DNA from: an uncultured Nitratireductor sp.
Lineage (GTDB): Bacteria; Pseudomonadota; Alphaproteobacteria; Rhizobiales; Rhizobiaceae
Direction of reading: 5' to 3'
Assembly (NCBI RefSeq): GCF_913053745.1
Contig: NZ_CAJXGF010000010.1
Span: 1 to 50,850 of the forward strand
DNA length: 50,850 nucleotides
The notes beneath the pieces were generated by a model. That model had not been told where the DNA came from. It saw only the letters and a program-made list of their open reading frames with translations, and did not search any database. Position 1 is the stretch's first letter; each line of letters begins with the position of its first letter. The translations under genes were made by a program, and so were the position numbers. Shown here one piece after another: positions 24,322-33,199 of this stretch.

Positions 24322-27311
24322 GTCCGCGCCGAACCGCCAAAGGCGGGCTGATCGACCGCGCCCGCACGATCCGTTTCACATTCGACGGCGAAAATTATGT
24401 CGGCCATGCCGGGGACAGCTTGGCTTCGGCACTTCTCGCCAACGGCGTCTCGCTAATGGGCCGCTCGTTCAAATATCATCGCCCGCGCGGTGTCTTCAGT
24501 GCGGGCGTGGAGGAGCCGAATGCTCTGGTGACCATTCTGCGCGAAGGCGTGCGCGAGCCGAACATTCCCGCCACGCAGATCGAACTGCATGACGGGTTGA
24601 GGGTGGAAAGCCAGAACCGTTTCCCTTCTCTCGCCTGGGATCTCGGCGCCCTCAATCAGCTCGGCGGCAGGCTCATCGGCGCGGGTTTCTACTACAAGAC
24701 CTTCATGGGACCGGTCATGGGACCGTTGAAGGGCACACGCTTCTGGATGATGTGCGAGCGCGCGATCCGCCGCGCCGCGGGCCTTGGGCGCGCCGATTAC
24801 GAACCCGATCCCTCCCGCTACGAACGAATGAACGCTTTTTGCGACGTTCTGGTCGTCGGTGGGGGCATTGCCGGTCTGATGGCGGCTGAAGCGGCGGCGA
24901 ACACCGGCAAACAGGTGGTTCTCGCAGAACAGGAACCGTACACTGGAGGTTTTGCCCGCTGGTCGGGCGAGATCATCGGTGGAGAACCGGCCGACACGTG
25001 GGCGGCCGCAATGACGGCTCGGCTCGCCAAACTCGACAATGTGCGTCTTTTAACCCGCACGGCGGTCTGGGGCTATTATGACAGCAACACGCTGGCAGCT
25101 CTGGAACGCGTCAACGACCATCTGGCCCGAACGCCGAAGGGCCATGCTCGCCAGCGCCATTGGACAATCCGCGCGGACCAGGTGGTGCTGGCGACGGGGG
25201 CACTCGAACGCCCCATCGTCTTTTGCGGGAACGATCGACCCGGCATCATGCTGGCAGGCGCAGTGCGCCGTTATGTTGCAGAATTTGGCGTTCTACCCGG
25301 AAGCAAAACCGTCATATTCACCAACAATGACAGCGCCTACGAAACCGCCGCCGTCATCCGGCGCGCCGGCGGCCATGTGGCCGCGATCGTCGATGTGCGC
25401 CCGCAGATCGGAGACGAAGCGGCAGCACGCGCCACCGAGGCCGGCGTGGTGGCGCTGACCGGCCATGCCATCGTCGGCACAAGGGGCGGTAAAGCCCTCT
25501 CCGGCGCGGTGGTTCAAGCCTTCGACGCGGCCACAGGCTCGCTTTCGGGTGAAGCGAGACCGATCGACTGCGACAGTATCGCGGTTTCGGGCGGCTGGCA
25601 GCCGCTCATCCATCTGGCGAGCCAGGCCGGCGCGAAACCCGTCTGGCGTGCCGAAAAACAGGCATTTTTGCCGCCCGAGCCGACGCAGCGCTGGGTAGGC
25701 GCCGGCGCCTTCCTCGGCACGTTCGGCACAAGGCAAGCATTGTCGAGCGGTCGCGACGCTGGCCTCAAGAGTGTCGGCAAACGCTCTTCCCGGGCAAAAC
25801 TGCCAGAAACGCCTGCCACCGAACTCGATCTCACCCCCGCGCCGGTTCTCGAGATCCGCGGCAAAGGCAAAGCGTTTGTCGATCTTCAGCACGATGTGAC
25901 GGCCGACGACGTGCGTCTCGCCCATCGGGAGGGTTTCGTCAGCGTCGAACATTTGAAGCGCTACACGACACTGGGCATGGCAACCGATCAGGGCAAGACT
26001 TCGAACGTTCCGGGACTCGCCATCATGGCCGATGCGCGTGGCATTGCGATCCCCGAGGCCGGCACCACGCGTTTCCGCCCGCCCTTCTCGCCCGTCGCCA
26101 TCGGCGCCCTGGCGGCTGAGCGTTATGGCGAGTTGAAACCTGAACGCTTTACCCCCATGCACGATTGGCATTCGGAGCGCGGCGCCGAAATGACACCGGC
26201 GGGCCTCTGGCATCGACCGCTCGCCTATGCAAATGCCGGCGAAACGGTGGATCAGGCCTATATCCGCGAGACCGCCGCAGTGCGCCGTTCAGTCGGCATC
26301 GTCGATGTATCCACGCTTGGGAAAATCGCCGTGAAGGGACCGGATGCGGCCGGGTTGCTCGATCGGGTTTACACCAACACCTTCTCCACGCTGAAAGTGG
26401 GCAAAGCGCGCTATGGGCTGATGCTGCGGGAGGACGGCCTCGCCTTCGACGATGGCACCACCTGGCGCCTTGGCGAAACCGACTTCCTGATGACGACCAC
26501 CACCGCGAATGCAGGGCCGGTAATGCAGCATCTGGAATATTGCCTCGACGTTCTGTGGCCGGACCTGAGAGTGCATCTGACCTCCGTAACCGACCAGTGG
26601 GCAGGTGCGGCGATTGCAGGGCCGAAGGCGCGCGCGGTGCTGGAACGTTGTGTATCAGGCACGGGTGTGGACAACGGAACACTTCCTTTCATGGGCATCG
26701 TGCATGGCGAAATCGACGGCGCTCCCGTCATGATCTGCCGCCTCTCCTTCTCCGGTGAACTGGCCTATGAGGTCTACTGCGGTGCAGGCCACGGTCTGCA
26801 TGTATGGGAAGCGCTGATTGAGGCGGGCGAACCCTTTGCGATGACGCCCTATGGCATGGAGGCACTCGGCGCATTGCGTATTGAAAAGGGACATGTGACC
26901 GGTGCCGAAATCGACGGCCGCACCACGGCGCGCGATCTTTATCTCGACTGGATGCTGTCGAAGAAAAAACCGTTCATCGGCTCGGGGCTGATGGACCGCC
27001 CTGCCCTGATCGACAAGAACCGAGCGAGATTGGTCGGTGTGGTTTCGCTCGATGGACAGCGGCTCGGCGGCGGCGCTCATCTGGTGGAGCGTGGCAATCG
27101 AGACGAACCGGGCGAGAGCATCGGCCATGTGACGGCTTACTGCTATTCGCCCGCTCTGGAAAAGTACATCGGCCTTGCGCTGGTGAAAGGCGGCAAGACG
27201 CGGCATGGCACGCGGGCGTTCCAATCCGATCCGCTACGCAAGCGCTTCGGTCAGGTGGAAATCGTCAGCCACCATTTCTTCGATCCGAACGGGGAGCGTA
27301 TGCATGGTTGA
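24318..27311 (+). CDS. soxA: Sarcosine oxidase subunit alpha
   Basis: 997 aa, the usual length. The N-terminus contains IRFTFDGENYVGHAGDSLASALLANGV and GRSFKYHRPRGVFSAG, then a dinucleotide-binding region (LVVGGGIAGLMAAEAA, about residues 177-192) that holds NAD+. The last 400 residues are a GcvT-like folate domain (GIVDVSTLGKIAVKGPDAAGLLDR, FSGELAYEVYCG, GMEALGALRIEKGHV). The enzyme yields glycine, hydrogen peroxide and, with tetrahydrofolate, 5,10-methylene-THF. Overlaps with soxD by 4 nt and with soxG by 8 nt show tight coupling. Confidence 0.97.
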   Translation: MSPRRTAKGGLIDRARTIRFTFDGENYVGHAGDSLASALLANGVSLMGRSFKYHRPRGVFSAGVEEPNALVTILREGVREPNIPATQIELHDGLRVESQNRFPSLAWDLGALNQLGGRLIGAGFYYKTFMGPVMGPLKGTRFWMMCERAIRRAAGLGRADYEPDPSRYERMNAFCDVLVVGGGIAGLMAAEAAANTGKQVVLAEQEPYTGGFARWSGEIIGGEPADTWAAAMTARLAKLDNVRLLTRTAVWGYYDSNTLAALERVNDHLARTPKGHARQRHWTIRADQVVLATGALERPIVFCGNDRPGIMLAGAVRRYVAEFGVLPGSKTVIFTNNDSAYETAAVIRRAGGHVAAIVDVRPQIGDEAAARATEAGVVALTGHAIVGTRGGKALSGAVVQAFDAATGSLSGEARPIDCDSIAVSGGWQPLIHLASQAGAKPVWRAEKQAFLPPEPTQRWVGAGAFLGTFGTRQALSSGRDAGLKSVGKRSSRAKLPETPATELDLTPAPVLEIRGKGKAFVDLQHDVTADDVRLAHREGFVSVEHLKRYTTLGMATDQGKTSNVPGLAIMADARGIAIPEAGTTRFRPPFSPVAIGALAAERYGELKPERFTPMHDWHSERGAEMTPAGLWHRPLAYANAGETVDQAYIRETAAVRRSVGIVDVSTLGKIAVKGPDAAGLLDRVYTNTFSTLKVGKARYGLMLREDGLAFDDGTTWRLGETDFLMTTTTANAGPVMQHLEYCLDVLWPDLRVHLTSVTDQWAGAAIAGPKARAVLERCVSGTGVDNGTLPFMGIVHGEIDGAPVMICRLSFSGELAYEVYCGAGHGLHVWEALIEAGEPFAMTPYGMEALGALRIEKGHVTGAEIDGRTTARDLYLDWMLSKKKPFIGSGLMDRPALIDKNRARLVGVVSLDGQRLGGGAHLVERGNRDEPGESIGHVTAYCYSPALEKYIGLALVKGGKTRHGTRAFQSDPLRKRFGQVEIVSHHFFDPNGERMHG

Positions 27312-27894
27312 GCGCGCATCGCCACTGGGCAACGACTTTCGCCCCGGTTCCTACGGTGATTTCGCCAACGGTGCGGACGTTGCGATCTCGGAAGTTCCGA
27401 AAGCCGCCATTGTCGAAGCGCGCGCTTGGCCGGGTAAGGAAAATGCCCTCGCGGGGCTTGTGTCGAGCACCTGCAAGCTCAAGCTTTCGGCCTTGCCGAA
27501 CAGCGGCGCCGCCAACCGCGAGGGGGTGTGCGCCTTCAATATCGGCCCTGGTCGGTTTCTCGTCAGTGGTGCGCGTGAGGCGTTGGCGGGAGACATTGCA
27601 CAGGCCGTGGATGAAGAAACCGGCACCGTGACCGATCTATCCCATGGGCGGACAGTGCTCGCTATCGAGGGAGCGAAGGTGGAATGGGTTCTGGCCAAGC
27701 TCTTCGCACTTGATTTCAGCAACAACGCATTCCCCATCCATGCAGGCCGGGCAACAGCCCATCACGACGTGTTCGTGCAGATTCAACGAAGAGGCGAAAA
27801 GCGGTTCGAACTCTATGTATTCCGCTCATTCGCAAGAGCCTTCGCCAAATCTCTTCGCCGAGCGGCGCAGGACGTAGGCTATACAATAAAATAG
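27304..27894 (+). CDS. soxG: Sarcosine oxidase subunit gamma
   Basis: 196 aa from the ATG at 27304, overlapping soxA by 8 nt. The gamma subunit is a GcvT-like fragment. EARAWPGKENALAGL, CAFNIGPGRFLVSG, VTDLSHGRTVLAIEGAKVEWVL and the C-terminal LYVFRSFARAFAKSLRRAAQDVGY are typical. It packs against alpha near the folate site. The stop codon falls within the first stem of the hairpin at 27891-27920. Confidence 0.93.
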   Translation: MVERASPLGNDFRPGSYGDFANGADVAISEVPKAAIVEARAWPGKENALAGLVSSTCKLKLSALPNSGAANREGVCAFNIGPGRFLVSGAREALAGDIAQAVDEETGTVTDLSHGRTVLAIEGAKVEWVLAKLFALDFSNNAFPIHAGRATAHHDVFVQIQRRGEKRFELYVFRSFARAFAKSLRRAAQDVGYTIK

Positions 27895-27920
27895 GTCCGG
27901 CGCGGCGACACCGGACCTAT
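27882..27920 (-). terminator. Hairpin terminator between soxG and the EF-hand gene
   Basis: A perfect 10-bp stem ATAGGTCCGG / CCGGACCTAT (27891-27900, 27911-27920) with a 10-nt loop. On the minus strand it is followed by TTTATTGTAT, 75 nt after the EF-hand stop codon, making it an intrinsic terminator for that gene. On the + strand it overlaps the soxG stop and lacks a U-run. Confidence 0.7.
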
Positions 27921-27994
27921 CCACCGGCTCACTGAAACGCTCGTGAACCAGCGCAGTCGTCTGGAAGACGTCTTGCGCCTTCCGCGATATGACG

Positions 27995-28579
27995 TCAGCC
28001 GTTGTCGGCGTCGGGCATTTCTGCGGGCGGCTGTCCCGGACGCATTTCGCCACGTGGACCGCCCTTGTGGTCGCGCATGCGATGCATCTTCCCATGACCG
28101 TGACGTCCGCCGCGTTCGCCTGCCATCTGCCGGAAACCGCGGCGCATTTCACGCTGGTCGAGCGTGCCGTCGTCATTGCTGTCCATCAGCGCAAAGCGCT
28201 TGGCCTGCCGGCTTTCAATTTCCGCTATGGTCACGGTGCCGTCGCCATCGACATCGAGACGCCGCGCAGCACGGCGTGCCTGCCGCTCGATCATGCGCTG
28301 CATGACCATTTCCTGCAATTCCTCTTCGGAAAGCGTGCCGTCGCCGTCAGTGTCGGCGGCCTTCAGGCGCTCAAGGCGCATGCTGGAAAACTCTTCGACC
28401 GTGATCGTGCCGTCGCCATCCGTATCAAGACGGGCGAAGCCACGCATCTTCTTGCCGCCTTTCATCCGTTCACCGCTGGCCTGCGGCACTGCTTCATCGG
28501 ACGACGTTTCCTGAGCAATGGCAGCAGAACCGGCAATCAGGCTCAGAGCCATCGCCGACAACAGGGCCTTGTTCTTCAT
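27995..28579 (-). CDS. Exported EF-hand calcium-binding protein
   Basis: 194 aa with GAGGAGA upstream of the ATG. Signal peptide at residues 1-22 (ending GSAAIAQ). Four EF-hand loops start near residues 52 (DTDGDGTITVEE), 76 (DTDGDGTLSEEE), 109 (DVDGDGTVTIAE) and 133 (DSNDDGTLDQRE). All keep acidic residues at positions 1, 3, 5 and 12, except that the last has Asn at 3. The C-terminal 45 residues are rich in His, Arg, Gly and Met and could bind metal. Such calmodulin-like periplasmic proteins are frequent in Rhizobiales; the partner is unknown. Confidence 0.9.
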   Translation of the reverse strand: MKNKALLSAMALSLIAGSAAIAQETSSDEAVPQASGERMKGGKKMRGFARLDTDGDGTITVEEFSSMRLERLKAADTDGDGTLSEEELQEMVMQRMIERQARRAARRLDVDGDGTVTIAEIESRQAKRFALMDSNDDGTLDQREMRRGFRQMAGERGGRHGHGKMHRMRDHKGGPRGEMRPGQPPAEMPDADNG

Positions 28580-28711
28580 GTCTTTCTCCTCGTAGGGGCG
28601 CCGCCAGACAAGTGCGGCAGGGTACGAAGAGACCTTGACCGATCCAACATTACCACGACCTTGCCGGGAAATTACAATTTCGTAAGCAAGGACCGGTCGA
28701 GGAAACGGATG

Positions 28712-29419
28712 TCAGCGCACGAAAGAGACGAACTCCTCGAGCGGGGCACGCTCGCTGCGCAAAGCGTTTTCCGGCTTCGAGGCATCCTCATAGCCAAGCG
28801 CCATGCCGCAAACCACGATCTCCTCGCCGGGAATACCGAGGATCGGGCGGATCTGTTTGTGATAGGGAGCGAAAGCGGCCTGCGGACAGGTGTGAAGATC
28901 GCGCCCGCGCGCGGCGATCATCACCGACTGCACGAACATTCCCAGGTCGATCCAGGAGCCCTTGTTCAACCGCCGATCAATGGTGAAAATCAGGCCGACA
29001 GGCGCATCGAAAAAGGTGAAATTCCGGTCGTGCTGCGCGCGCATGCGCTCCACTTCGCGCCGGCCGATGCCCAAAAGGCTGTAGAGCGCGTAACCGACCG
29101 CGCGGCGACGCGCAAGATAAGGTTCGAAGAACTTGTCGGGGTAGTATTTGTATTCGTCCCACTCGATTTTTTCCGGTCGCACGCCCGAGGACAGGATCGC
29201 ATCGGAAAGCGCCTGCTTGCGTTCGCCGGAAACCACATAAACCTTCCAGGGCTGCATGTTGGTACCGGAGGGCGCACGTGCGGCAACGCGAAGAATATCC
29301 CTGATCGTCTCTTCATCGACGGGGTTCGGCAAAAAGGCACGCACCGAGCGGCGCGTCAGCATCGCCTCGTCGACAATCTCCGGAATGGACAATTCATTCT
29401 TCTTTTCGGGGGCCAACAT
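28712..29419 (-). CDS. Nitroreductase-family FMN oxidoreductase
   Basis: 235 aa from the ATG at 29419, which has AGGAAGG upstream; a frame to 29446 adds nine residues. N-terminal FMN-binding signatures are LTRRSVRAFLPNPVDEETI and APSGTNMQPWKVYVV. Near the end are GIPGEEIVVCGMALGYED and the family-like terminal SERAPLEEFVSFVR. These dimeric flavoenzymes reduce nitro groups, quinones or enoates with NAD(P)H. The substrate cannot be told. It diverges from the aminotransferase at 29616. Confidence 0.9.
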   Translation of the reverse strand: MLAPEKKNELSIPEIVDEAMLTRRSVRAFLPNPVDEETIRDILRVAARAPSGTNMQPWKVYVVSGERKQALSDAILSSGVRPEKIEWDEYKYYPDKFFEPYLARRRAVGYALYSLLGIGRREVERMRAQHDRNFTFFDAPVGLIFTIDRRLNKGSWIDLGMFVQSVMIAARGRDLHTCPQAAFAPYHKQIRPILGIPGEEIVVCGMALGYEDASKPENALRSERAPLEEFVSFVR

Positions 29420-29615
29420 GCCGCTATCCTTCCTGACAATCCTCAACGACGCGCGATAATGCCCCCTGCATCAATACCACCATCCAACCAGGACCAACTG
29501 TACCGCGTCACTGCGCTGTTCTCACCTCGGCCCATTTGCTAAAAGGCCGACCGATGCGCCGGTCCTCGTAGTCGAAGGACCTCCCTTTTTCAAGTCGAAT
29601 GCCAAGAGCCCCTCA

Positions 29616-30818
29616 ATGCCCAAGCCCTCCTCACGCATTTCCGGCATCGTTCCCTCCGGCAAGAACGGTTGGGAAATCCACTTTGCCGCAATGACCCGCA
29701 AGCAGGCAGGTGAAAACGTAATCATGCTGTCCGTCGGCGATCACGATTTCGACACGCCCAGCGAAACGGTCGAAGCCTGCGTCCAGGCCGTGCGCGGCGG
29801 CCATCATCACTACACGCAGCTTCCGGGACTGCCACGGTTGCGTGCCGCACTGGCAGCACTGTCCCAAGAATGCACCGGACTGGAAACGGACGCCGACGAA
29901 ATCATGGTCACCATAGGCGGCCAGGGCGCGCTTTATGCGGCCTTCCAGGCCGTCCTCGACCCGGGCGCGCATGCGGTGATCGTCTCACCCTATTACGCCA
30001 CCTATCCAGGCACGGTGCGCGCCGCCGGCGGCCGCTACACCGAGATCGCAACACACGCGGAGAACAATTTCGAGCCCAGCCTCGAGGAGATCGAAGCGGC
30101 GCTCGAGGCCGATACCCGCGCCATTTTGATCAACTCACCGAACAATCCCACCGGCGCGGTCTATTCGCGCCAGACAATCGAGCGGATTGCCGAAATCTGC
30201 CGCGAACGTGACCTGTGGCTGTTGTCGGACGAAGTCTACTGGACCATCCGCTCCGACAAAGAGCACATTTCGCCACGCATTCTGCCGGGAATGAAAGAGC
30301 GGACGCTGGTCATCAATTCGCTGTCGAAAAGCCACGGCATGACCGGCTGGCGCGTCGGCTGGTTGACCGGTCCCGCCGAGATGATCGCAGTCATGACCAA
30401 TCTCAACCTCGTCGCGACATACGGTCTACCCGATTTCACCTCGCATGCAGCCATCGCCGCCGCCGAAAACGCGTTTGGCGTGCGCGAGATCGCCGAGCTT
30501 TACGCCAACCGCCGCGAAACCTTTCTCAGCGCGGTCCACGGTATGAACGGCATCATCGTGCGCGGCTCTGAGGGCGGTATGTATGTCATGCTCGACATTC
30601 GGGCCGTCGAAGAGGATTGCGAGAAATTCGCCTGGGAACTCCTCAACGACGAAGACGTCGCGGTCTTGCCGGGCGCCAGCTTCGGCGATGCGGCCAAAGG
30701 GCATATCCGCATTTCCATGTGTCAGGACGAAGAGACGCTTCGAGAAGCGGCCAGGCGCTTGCAACGCTTTGTTGCCGCCAGACTGGGTGAGCCAAGCCAA
30801 GGCGTCGCCGCCTCCTGA
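29616..30818 (+). CDS. Class I/II PLP-dependent aminotransferase
   Basis: 400 aa; the ATG at 29616 has only a weak AAGAG upstream. Fold type I signatures: GDHDFDTP near the start, YTQLPGLPRLRAALA, GGQGALYAAFQA, INSPNNPTGAVYS, LLSDEVYW, the PLP lysine in NSLSKSHGMTGWRVGWL, and GHIRISMCQDEETL near the end. The enzyme belongs to the broad aspartate/aromatic/methionine aminotransferase group. The substrate is not predictable from neighbours. The hairpin starting 9 nt after the stop probably ends its transcript. Confidence 0.9.
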   Translation: MPKPSSRISGIVPSGKNGWEIHFAAMTRKQAGENVIMLSVGDHDFDTPSETVEACVQAVRGGHHHYTQLPGLPRLRAALAALSQECTGLETDADEIMVTIGGQGALYAAFQAVLDPGAHAVIVSPYYATYPGTVRAAGGRYTEIATHAENNFEPSLEEIEAALEADTRAILINSPNNPTGAVYSRQTIERIAEICRERDLWLLSDEVYWTIRSDKEHISPRILPGMKERTLVINSLSKSHGMTGWRVGWLTGPAEMIAVMTNLNLVATYGLPDFTSHAAIAAAENAFGVREIAELYANRRETFLSAVHGMNGIIVRGSEGGMYVMLDIRAVEEDCEKFAWELLNDEDVAVLPGASFGDAAKGHIRISMCQDEETLREAARRLQRFVAARLGEPSQGVAAS

Positions 30819-30826
30819 AACATCGC

Positions 30827-30849
30827 GAGGCGCGGCTAAGACGCGCCTC
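30827..30849. terminator. Shared hairpin between convergent genes
   Basis: GAGGCGCG / CGCGCCTC (30827-30834, 30842-30849) with a 7-nt loop. It lies 9 nt after the aminotransferase stop and overlaps the DUF3008 stop codon (30848-30850). The U-run is poor on both strands, so it is a weak or Rho-assisted bidirectional terminator, or an mRNA end protector. Confidence 0.5.
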
Positions 30850-31030
30850 AGTCCTTCTCCTCCGGCAAGCCTTTGCGGCTGGTTTCAGCGAGTTCTTCCA
30901 GTTCCGCCTCGCTCATACTCTCGTACATCTCCCGCGACGCACCCTGAAGTTCGGACTTGGGCATTTCGCCGCGTTTGGCCGCCAGGGCAGCCCCCGCGGC
31001 CTTCTGCTGCGCCTTGGATTTTGCAGGCAT
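30848..31030 (-). CDS. DUF3008 small conserved protein
   Basis: 60 aa: MPAKSKAQQKAAGAALAAKRGE, then GASREMYESMSEAELEELA and RKGLPEE. This is the complete DUF3008 pattern of a basic Ala/Lys N-terminal half and an acidic helical second half. Members are small soluble proteins of unknown function, common in Proteobacteria and sometimes associated with stress. Its stop codon is part of the hairpin at 30827-30849. Confidence 0.85.
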   Translation of the reverse strand: MPAKSKAQQKAAGAALAAKRGEMPKSELQGASREMYESMSEAELEELAETSRKGLPEEKD

Positions 31031-31096
31031 TGTCGACTCCTTTGCTCTTCTATACAGAAGAACAAGCCTGCACCGGCGTTCGGGTTCCCTCTCCCT

Positions 31097-33199
31097 TCAG
31101 CTCACCGGCAACTTCATCCAATGCGGATCGGGGGCAAAGCGGTCGCCATACTTCTCCTGAAGGCGTTCGAGCACCGCTATGATCTCCGCGAAACCTCGCG
31201 CGCGGGCATAATGCAGCGGTCCGCCGCGAAACGGCGCAAAACCGGTGGCGAAGATCATCGCTCCTTCAAGCGTTTTCTCATCGGCCACAACACCTTCGCG
31301 CAGGCAGGTCACGCATGTGTTCAACATGGGCAGGATCAACCGGTCGGTCATGGCCGGGTGCGGCGCCAGACGTTTTTGGCTCTTTTTGGGGCGCCCCTTA
31401 TCGTCATACGCGTAGAGCCCCTGCCCGGCCTTGCGACCGGTACGCCCCTCGGCCACCATCTTCTCGAGCCATTCGGGCACGTCCGGCTGCGGCGTGTCGA
31501 GACCGGCTTTCAATGTGCGAGCCACCTCCAGACAGATATCCAACCCAACGCGATCGGCAAGCTCGATGGGTCCCATGGGCATCCCGAACGATTCCGCCGC
31601 CTGGTCGATGGTTTCCTTGCGGACCCCCTCGTCCAGCATCACGAAAGCCTCGCTGAGATACGGCGTCAAAACCCGGTTAACGAGGAAACCGGGCGAACTC
31701 TTTACCGGCGCGGGAAGACGGTCAATGGAACCGCAAAACGCCGCCAGACGCTCCCGTGCATTCCGCGAAGCCTTGTCGTGCGACACAATCTCCACGAGCT
31801 CCATGCGCGCCACCGGGTTGAAAAAATGCAGCCCGATCAGCCGCTCGGGAAACGGAACGGCCGCACACAGCGCATCGAGGGGGATGCTCGACGTGTTTGT
31901 CGCCAGTATCGCCTTCTTTTTCATGAGCGGTGCGACCGCCTTGAAAACCTTGCGCTTGATATCGGCCTTTTCCGCCACCGCCTCGATCACGAGATCGGCC
32001 TGACGGGCACCGTCGCCCGAGAAATCCATAATCAACCGATCGAAGGCATCGCGGCGGTCCATGTCGGAGTGCAGGCGCTTATCGAACAAATCCCCGGCGC
32101 GCCGGTTGGCCGCGGCGAGCGCCGTTTCATTGAGATCGGTGAGCGTCACCCGCAACCCGCGCGCCGCACACCAGGCAGCAATGTCACCGCCCATGGTGCC
32201 TGCCCCTATAACGTGAACATGGGCAATGCCGCTGTCACCCTTGCCCTTGGCCTTCAGAGCTTCGCGCAGGAAAAAGACGTGAATCAGGTTCTGGGCCGTT
32301 TCGCCGGTCAAAAGACTTGCGAAGGAGCGGATCTCCTCCTTTTGCCTCAAGGCCTTTTTCCTGCCGCCATGCCGCTCCCACAGATCGATCAAGCGATGAG
32401 GTGCTGGATAGTGCTCTTCCGGCGCGCGTTTTGCGGTCGTGGAACGCATCTTGCGCGCCGCGATGCCACGAAGCGGTTGCATCCCGCGCAACGCCCCACC
32501 CCCACGGCGCCTCCCGAACTTGCGTCCCAGCAGCGTCCTGACCGCATTGTCGACATGCCGTTCCTCGACCACGGCGTCGACCAGGCCCAGCTTTTTTGCC
32601 TTTCCGGCATGAGCGGATTTGCCGGTCAACATCATCTTCATGGCCTCGATCGGATCGATCAGTTCCGGCAGGCGGACCGTGCCTCCCAATCCCGGATGAA
32701 GCCCCAAAAGCACTTCGGGAAAGCCGAACATCGCTCCCTCGATGGCGATCCGAATCTTGCAGGCAAGCGCCAGTTCGAGACCGCCGCCGAGACAATGGCC
32801 ATGAATGACCGCCACCGTCGGCATGGGCAGCGCCTCCAATCGATCGACGATTTCGTGGGCGCGCGTCATCCGGGCTTCGACCGCCGCGGTCTCCGTAACT
32901 CCGGAAAAGTCCCGGATATCGGCACCGGCTATGAAGCCACCCGGTTTGGCGGATCGAATGACGAGCGCTTTTGGCTTCAAAGCGTCGATTTTCTCAAGCA
33001 GGGTTTCCAGTTCGGCCATCACCTCCTCGGAAAGCGTGTTCGTGCTTTCCTCGGCGCGGTCGAGCACCAGCCATGCGATGTCATCCGCATCCTGTGCCAA
33101 CGTCCAATGCGTGGTTTTCTGCACACGCTTGGTTCCGGTACCCAGCGCGAGCAGGCGATGGGCCAGATATTCACCGGCCGGCGTTTTCCGATCAGCCAT
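31097..33199 (-). CDS. Multifunctional fatty-acid oxidation protein (enoyl-CoA hydratase/3-hydroxyacyl-CoA dehydrogenase)
   Basis: 700 aa from the ATG at 33199, sharing one base with the thiolase stop (TGATG). Residues about 30-225 form a crotonase domain with both catalytic glutamates, GGGLELA (Glu142) and PEVLLGLHPGLGGT (Glu162), and oxyanion segment FIAGADI. Residues about 327-510 form a Rossmann NAD domain (VIGAGTMGGDIA; HFFNPVARMELVEIV). Then come two dehydrogenase C-terminal domains (SPGFLVNRVLTPYLSEA). A basic Arg/Gly-rich stretch (about 226-280) links the halves. It performs beta-oxidation steps two and three and would form the FadJ-FadI-like complex with the coupled thiolase. No acyl-CoA dehydrogenase is adjacent. 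Confidence 0.93.
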   Translation of the reverse strand: MADRKTPAGEYLAHRLLALGTGTKRVQKTTHWTLAQDADDIAWLVLDRAEESTNTLSEEVMAELETLLEKIDALKPKALVIRSAKPGGFIAGADIRDFSGVTETAAVEARMTRAHEIVDRLEALPMPTVAVIHGHCLGGGLELALACKIRIAIEGAMFGFPEVLLGLHPGLGGTVRLPELIDPIEAMKMMLTGKSAHAGKAKKLGLVDAVVEERHVDNAVRTLLGRKFGRRRGGGALRGMQPLRGIAARKMRSTTAKRAPEEHYPAPHRLIDLWERHGGRKKALRQKEEIRSFASLLTGETAQNLIHVFFLREALKAKGKGDSGIAHVHVIGAGTMGGDIAAWCAARGLRVTLTDLNETALAAANRRAGDLFDKRLHSDMDRRDAFDRLIMDFSGDGARQADLVIEAVAEKADIKRKVFKAVAPLMKKKAILATNTSSIPLDALCAAVPFPERLIGLHFFNPVARMELVEIVSHDKASRNARERLAAFCGSIDRLPAPVKSSPGFLVNRVLTPYLSEAFVMLDEGVRKETIDQAAESFGMPMGPIELADRVGLDICLEVARTLKAGLDTPQPDVPEWLEKMVAEGRTGRKAGQGLYAYDDKGRPKKSQKRLAPHPAMTDRLILPMLNTCVTCLREGVVADEKTLEGAMIFATGFAPFRGGPLHYARARGFAEIIAVLERLQEKYGDRFAPDPHWMKLPVS

